From an uncultured Clostridia bacterium (GTDB lineage Bacteria > Bacillota > Clostridia > Christensenellales > Aristaeellaceae): a stretch of DNA of 33,671 nucleotides. The position numbers and the translations under genes are program-made. The notes under the pieces were generated by a model. It made no database searches. It was not told the DNA's origin and saw nothing but the letters and a program-made list of their open reading frames with translations. The stretch covers positions 1 to 33,671 of the forward strand of contig CAKUKP010000025.1 in the NCBI GenBank assembly GCA_934663625.1. The letters are read 5' to 3'. This document shows, one piece after another, positions 31,768-33,671 of this stretch. The stretch's first letter is position 1; every line of letters begins with the position of its first letter.

Positions 31768-31784
31768 AATTATATTATAATTAT
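31766..31784. promoter_or_regulatory. Palindrome over the brnTA -10 box, candidate BrnA operator
   Basis: ATAATTATA-T-TATAATTAT is a perfect 9-bp inverted repeat with one central base. It covers the -10 box and the transcription start, where a bound BrnA-BrnT complex would block RNA polymerase. Confidence 0.6.
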
Positions 31785-31802
31785 TATATGATTATTTGTC
31801 AA
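31774..31802 (-). promoter_or_regulatory. Perfect consensus promoter of brnTA
   Basis: Minus strand TTGACA (31802-31797), 17 bases, TATAAT (31779-31774). The transcript should start at about 31767. Confidence 0.85.
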
Positions 31803-31834
31803 GCGATATTCCACTTCAAGAATGATTTCAAGGC

Positions 31835-31863
31835 GAAAATAAACCCCGAAGCACTGCTTCGGA
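31835..31863 (-). terminator. Terminator of the Lrp-family gene
   Basis: On the minus strand CCGAAGCA-G-TGCTTCGG is followed by GGTTTATTTTC. It lies 25 bases after the stop codon. Confidence 0.65.
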
Positions 31864-31887
31864 GCTTAAATTATCCGTCTGAACCGC

Positions 31888-32337
31888 CTATTCCACAACG
31901 GCGTCCGCATCATCGCTGGATCGGGTGCCCAGGATATAATAGGTCTTTACCGCGGATACGCCCTCGATGCCCGCGATGGCGCGGTGCACCTGGCGGAATT
32001 CTTCGGTGGATACGGCGTAGACCGAAGCCAGAAAATCCAGATCGCCGGTCAGAATGTAGAAGGAAACGACGTGCGGATCGGCGGAAATCATATCCGCCAC
32101 CTTATCGATGTAGCGCGTGTGTTCGATTTTGATGCCGATCATGGCGGTGATGCCGCCTTCGATCTTGCTCTCATCTACCACCGCGGTATATTGCAGAATC
32201 ACGTTCTGGTTTTCCAGACGGCGAATCCGCTCCGTAACGGAAGAAACGGCGAGCCCGACTTCCTTGGCGATGGCGGATGCGGAAACGCGCGCGTTTTTTT
32301 TCAGCATGGATATAATTTTCAGATCGGTACTGTCCAT
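31888..32337 (-). CDS. Lrp/AsnC-family transcriptional regulator
   Basis: A 149-residue regulator. An N-terminal winged HTH (MDSTDLKIISMLKKNARVSASAIAKEVGLAVSSVTERIRRLE in parts: LKIISMLKKNARVSASAIA; VSSVTERIRRLE) is followed by the RAM ligand-binding domain (about 65-140, with MIGIKIEHTRYIDKVAD in part and VVSFYILTGDLDFLASV). The protein forms octamers and responds to amino acids. The effector cannot be read from the sequence. It is single-gene, divergent from the NlpC/P60 gene. Confidence 0.94.
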   Translation of the reverse strand: MDSTDLKIISMLKKNARVSASAIAKEVGLAVSSVTERIRRLENQNVILQYTAVVDESKIEGGITAMIGIKIEHTRYIDKVADMISADPHVVSFYILTGDLDFLASVYAVSTEEFRQVHRAIAGIEGVSAVKTYYILGTRSSDDADAVVE

Positions 32338-32371
32338 AATTACAGGTTTCCCTTCGTATGATACTGTTCAT

Positions 32372-32400
32372 ATTATAGCCGAAATATCCGAACATTGCAA
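32372..32400 (-). promoter_or_regulatory. Sigma-A promoter of the Lrp-family gene
   Basis: Minus strand TTGCAA (32400-32395), 17 bases, TATAAT (32377-32372), 35 bases before the ATG. Confidence 0.8.
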
Positions 32401-32511
32401 GCGATAACCTGAAACTTTTTTTATTTCTCAAAATTTATTCTGTAATTCAGGCGATTTTTGCTATGAACGTGTAAACTATCCCCTTTCTACCCATGTGCGA
32501 TCATAATTTTC

Positions 32512-32540
32512 TTGCTTTTGTCATAGAATTGATGTATAAT
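32512..32540 (+). promoter_or_regulatory. Sigma-A promoter of the NlpC/P60 gene
   Basis: TTGCTT (32512-32517), 17 bases, TATAAT (32535-32540), 38 bases before the ATG. Confidence 0.8.
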
Positions 32541-32578
32541 ACCTGTGGTTACATAAATAAATATGCGATGGTGATTCG

Positions 32579-33514
32579 ATGAAACGATATACGTATATCA
32601 AAAAATGTGCGGCAGCGCTGCTGTTGGTCGTGCTGCTTGCGGCGGCGATCTGTCCGGTCGCATCGGCGTTCGAAGCGCGCATCTTTTCGGATTCTTCCGT
32701 AATTTATGAATATCCCTCTTCCGGCGCGCGCCGCGTTTCGGGTTATGGCGGCGTCAGCGTAGAGGTTACGGATTGGCAGAATGGCTGGGCGAAGATCCGG
32801 CGCGGCGGCGTTACGGGTTACATCCTGATTCGCGATCTGAATCTGGCGAATCCGATTCCCGGCTGGACGAATTGCGCCGCTACGATCTACAACGCCAACG
32901 GCAAAAAGGCCGGTACCGCGCCGCGCGGCACGATGGTGTACGTAATCGGTTATTACAACGGCTATTGCCGCGTGGTGGACAGCAGCGCGACGAAGGGCGG
33001 CTACATCCACATCAGCGATCTTTCCCGCTCCGCACCCTCGTCATCCGGTTCCGGTTCCGGCTCCTCCGGCTCCGGTTCTTCCGATTCCGGTTCTTCCGGC
33101 GGCTATACCCCCGGCGATTACACCGGCGACGCCCGATTGGATTATCTGCTGTACGTCGCGTACAGCAATCTGGATAAGCCCTACAGTTCGCCTTCGAACC
33201 CGCCGCGCAATTTTGATTGCTCCTCGTTCGTCAATTATTGCTACAGCGCGATCGGCTACGATGTCGGCCGCACGGCGGAAATTCAGGGCTACAACGAAAG
33301 CTTCGCCAAGATCGATTACGATCACATCCGCGTGGGCGATATCCTCTGCTTCAATACCGATACCGATGACAGCGATCTTTCCGATCATACCGCCATCTAC
33401 CTCGGCAACGATCAGTTTGTACATGCCTCCTCCAACGGCGGCAAGGTACAGGTGAATTCCTTCACCAGCTACTACCGCGAACACTTCAGCTGGGCGCGTC
33501 GCGTACTGGGATAA
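32579..33514 (+). CDS. Secreted NlpC/P60 peptidoglycan hydrolase with SH3 domains
   Basis: A 311-residue exported cysteine endopeptidase that cuts wall stem peptides. A signal peptide is at about 1-29 (ALLLVVLLAAAICPVASA). Two SH3-like domains (about 30-85 and 95-145) are followed by a Ser/Gly linker (SGSGSSGSGSS, about 150-180). The NlpC/P60 domain is at about 183-311 with catalytic Cys214 in NFDCSSFVNYCY, His270 in SDHTAIYLG, and a third polar residue, His282, in QFVHASS. VGDILCF is also typical. The ribosome site is weak (GATGGTGAT). It ends in a strong terminator. Confidence 0.94.
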   Translation: MKRYTYIKKCAAALLLVVLLAAAICPVASAFEARIFSDSSVIYEYPSSGARRVSGYGGVSVEVTDWQNGWAKIRRGGVTGYILIRDLNLANPIPGWTNCAATIYNANGKKAGTAPRGTMVYVIGYYNGYCRVVDSSATKGGYIHISDLSRSAPSSSGSGSGSSGSGSSDSGSSGGYTPGDYTGDARLDYLLYVAYSNLDKPYSSPSNPPRNFDCSSFVNYCYSAIGYDVGRTAEIQGYNESFAKIDYDHIRVGDILCFNTDTDDSDLSDHTAIYLGNDQFVHASSNGGKVQVNSFTSYYREHFSWARRVLG

Positions 33515-33530
33515 TCGCATAAATTCTGAT

Positions 33531-33564
33531 GCGGCTTCGGGTTTTTGCCCGAAGCCGCGTTTTG
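33531..33564 (+). terminator. Rho-independent terminator of the NlpC/P60 gene
   Basis: An 11-bp stem GCGGCTTCGGG/CCCGAAGCCGC with a TTTTTG loop is followed by GTTTTG, 17 bases beyond the stop codon. Confidence 0.85.
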
Positions 33565-33565
33565 C

Positions 33566-33594
33566 TTGCTACGATTTGCAAAACGTGGTATACT
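33566..33594 (+). promoter_or_regulatory. Sigma-A promoter of the second AAA-ATPase-like gene
   Basis: TTGCTA (33566-33571), 17 bases, TATACT (33589-33594) with an extended TGG, 45 bases before the ATG. Confidence 0.75.
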
Positions 33595-33638
33595 GAAATT
33601 GGTGGGTTGGATTCTGGTTTCGACAGGAGGATTGACCG

Positions 33639-33671
33639 ATGATCAACAAAAAGCTGCCGGTGGGCATAGAC
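33639..33671 (+). CDS. Second AAA-ATPase-like gene, 5' end only
   Basis: Eleven codons (MINKKLPVGID) are inside the window. They match the first residues of the AAA-ATPase-like/PD-(D/E)XK protein encoded from 10608 except at the last position, and the DNA from the GGATTGACCG leader through codon 7 is identical. The gene has its own promoter and an AGGAGG site. It is clearly a paralogue of the same family; whether it is complete cannot be seen. Confidence 0.8.
   Translation, partial: MINKKLPVGID

Overview
The window reads as GC-rich chromosomal DNA of a monoderm Bacillota, most likely a gut-type clostridium. The evidence is a SepF/YggT/YlmH/DivIVA division cluster, a perfect CIRCE operator before groES-groEL, a TagGH-like polysaccharide exporter, a BceRS-type two-component pair, secreted SH3/NlpC wall enzymes, and no outer-membrane genes. 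The order or family cannot be fixed from the sequence alone. No rRNA, tRNA, CRISPR array or IS transposase was seen.

Layout. 0.2-2.3 kb (minus): a serine-palmitoyltransferase-like alpha-oxoamine synthase followed 2 nt later by a short-chain reductase, driven by a perfect TTGACA-N17-TATAAT promoter; together they look like the first two steps of sphingoid-base synthesis. 2.4-2.8 kb (minus): a small helical unknown. 3.4-5.6 kb (plus): an OmpR-type regulator and PAS histidine kinase. 6.2-7.6 kb (minus): a polar amino-acid ABC permease and ATPase with a 20-bp palindrome just after the predicted transcription start. 7.9-12.3 kb (plus): polysaccharide ABC exporter (permease plus Wzt/TagH-type ATPase), CinA-C amidohydrolase, and an AAA-ATPase-like/PD-(D/E)XK protein. 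12.75-16.0 kb (minus): dCMP deaminase, M24 aminopeptidase, and a BceR/BceS-like pair. 16.1-18.2 kb (plus): groES-groEL. 18.7-21.0 kb (minus): lgt-pncB, divergent from 21.3-25.6 kb (plus): HlyD-like adaptor, yggS, sepF, yggT, ylmH, divIVA. 26.0-27.6 kb (plus): DUF5665-like protein, lspA, RluD-type synthase. 27.7-31.0 kb (plus): L,D-transpeptidase with three SH3 modules, an XRE regulator with a degenerate S24-like half, and a small secreted SH3 protein. 31.3-31.8 kb (minus): brnT-brnA toxin-antitoxin. 31.9-32.3 kb (minus): Lrp/AsnC regulator. 32.6-33.5 kb (plus): NlpC/P60 hydrolase. The last 33 bases start a second AAA-ATPase-like gene.

The most unusual structure is a family of 0.4-0.5 kb noncoding elements (four copies, A-D, plus a remnant and a related cluster E). 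Each full copy is bounded by inverted ~16-bp ends (CCCAGCTGCTACCGCG type) and packed with a fixed series of hairpins. Loops and linkers are conserved between copies while stems change in a compensating way. Six genes end inside or directly against these elements, and some take their last codons and stop codon from them.

Promoters in the window follow two patterns: TTGCNN-N17-TATAAT-like (eight cases) and full-consensus TTGACA (spt, lgt, brnT). All assignments are from reading motifs and family patterns; no database search was run.
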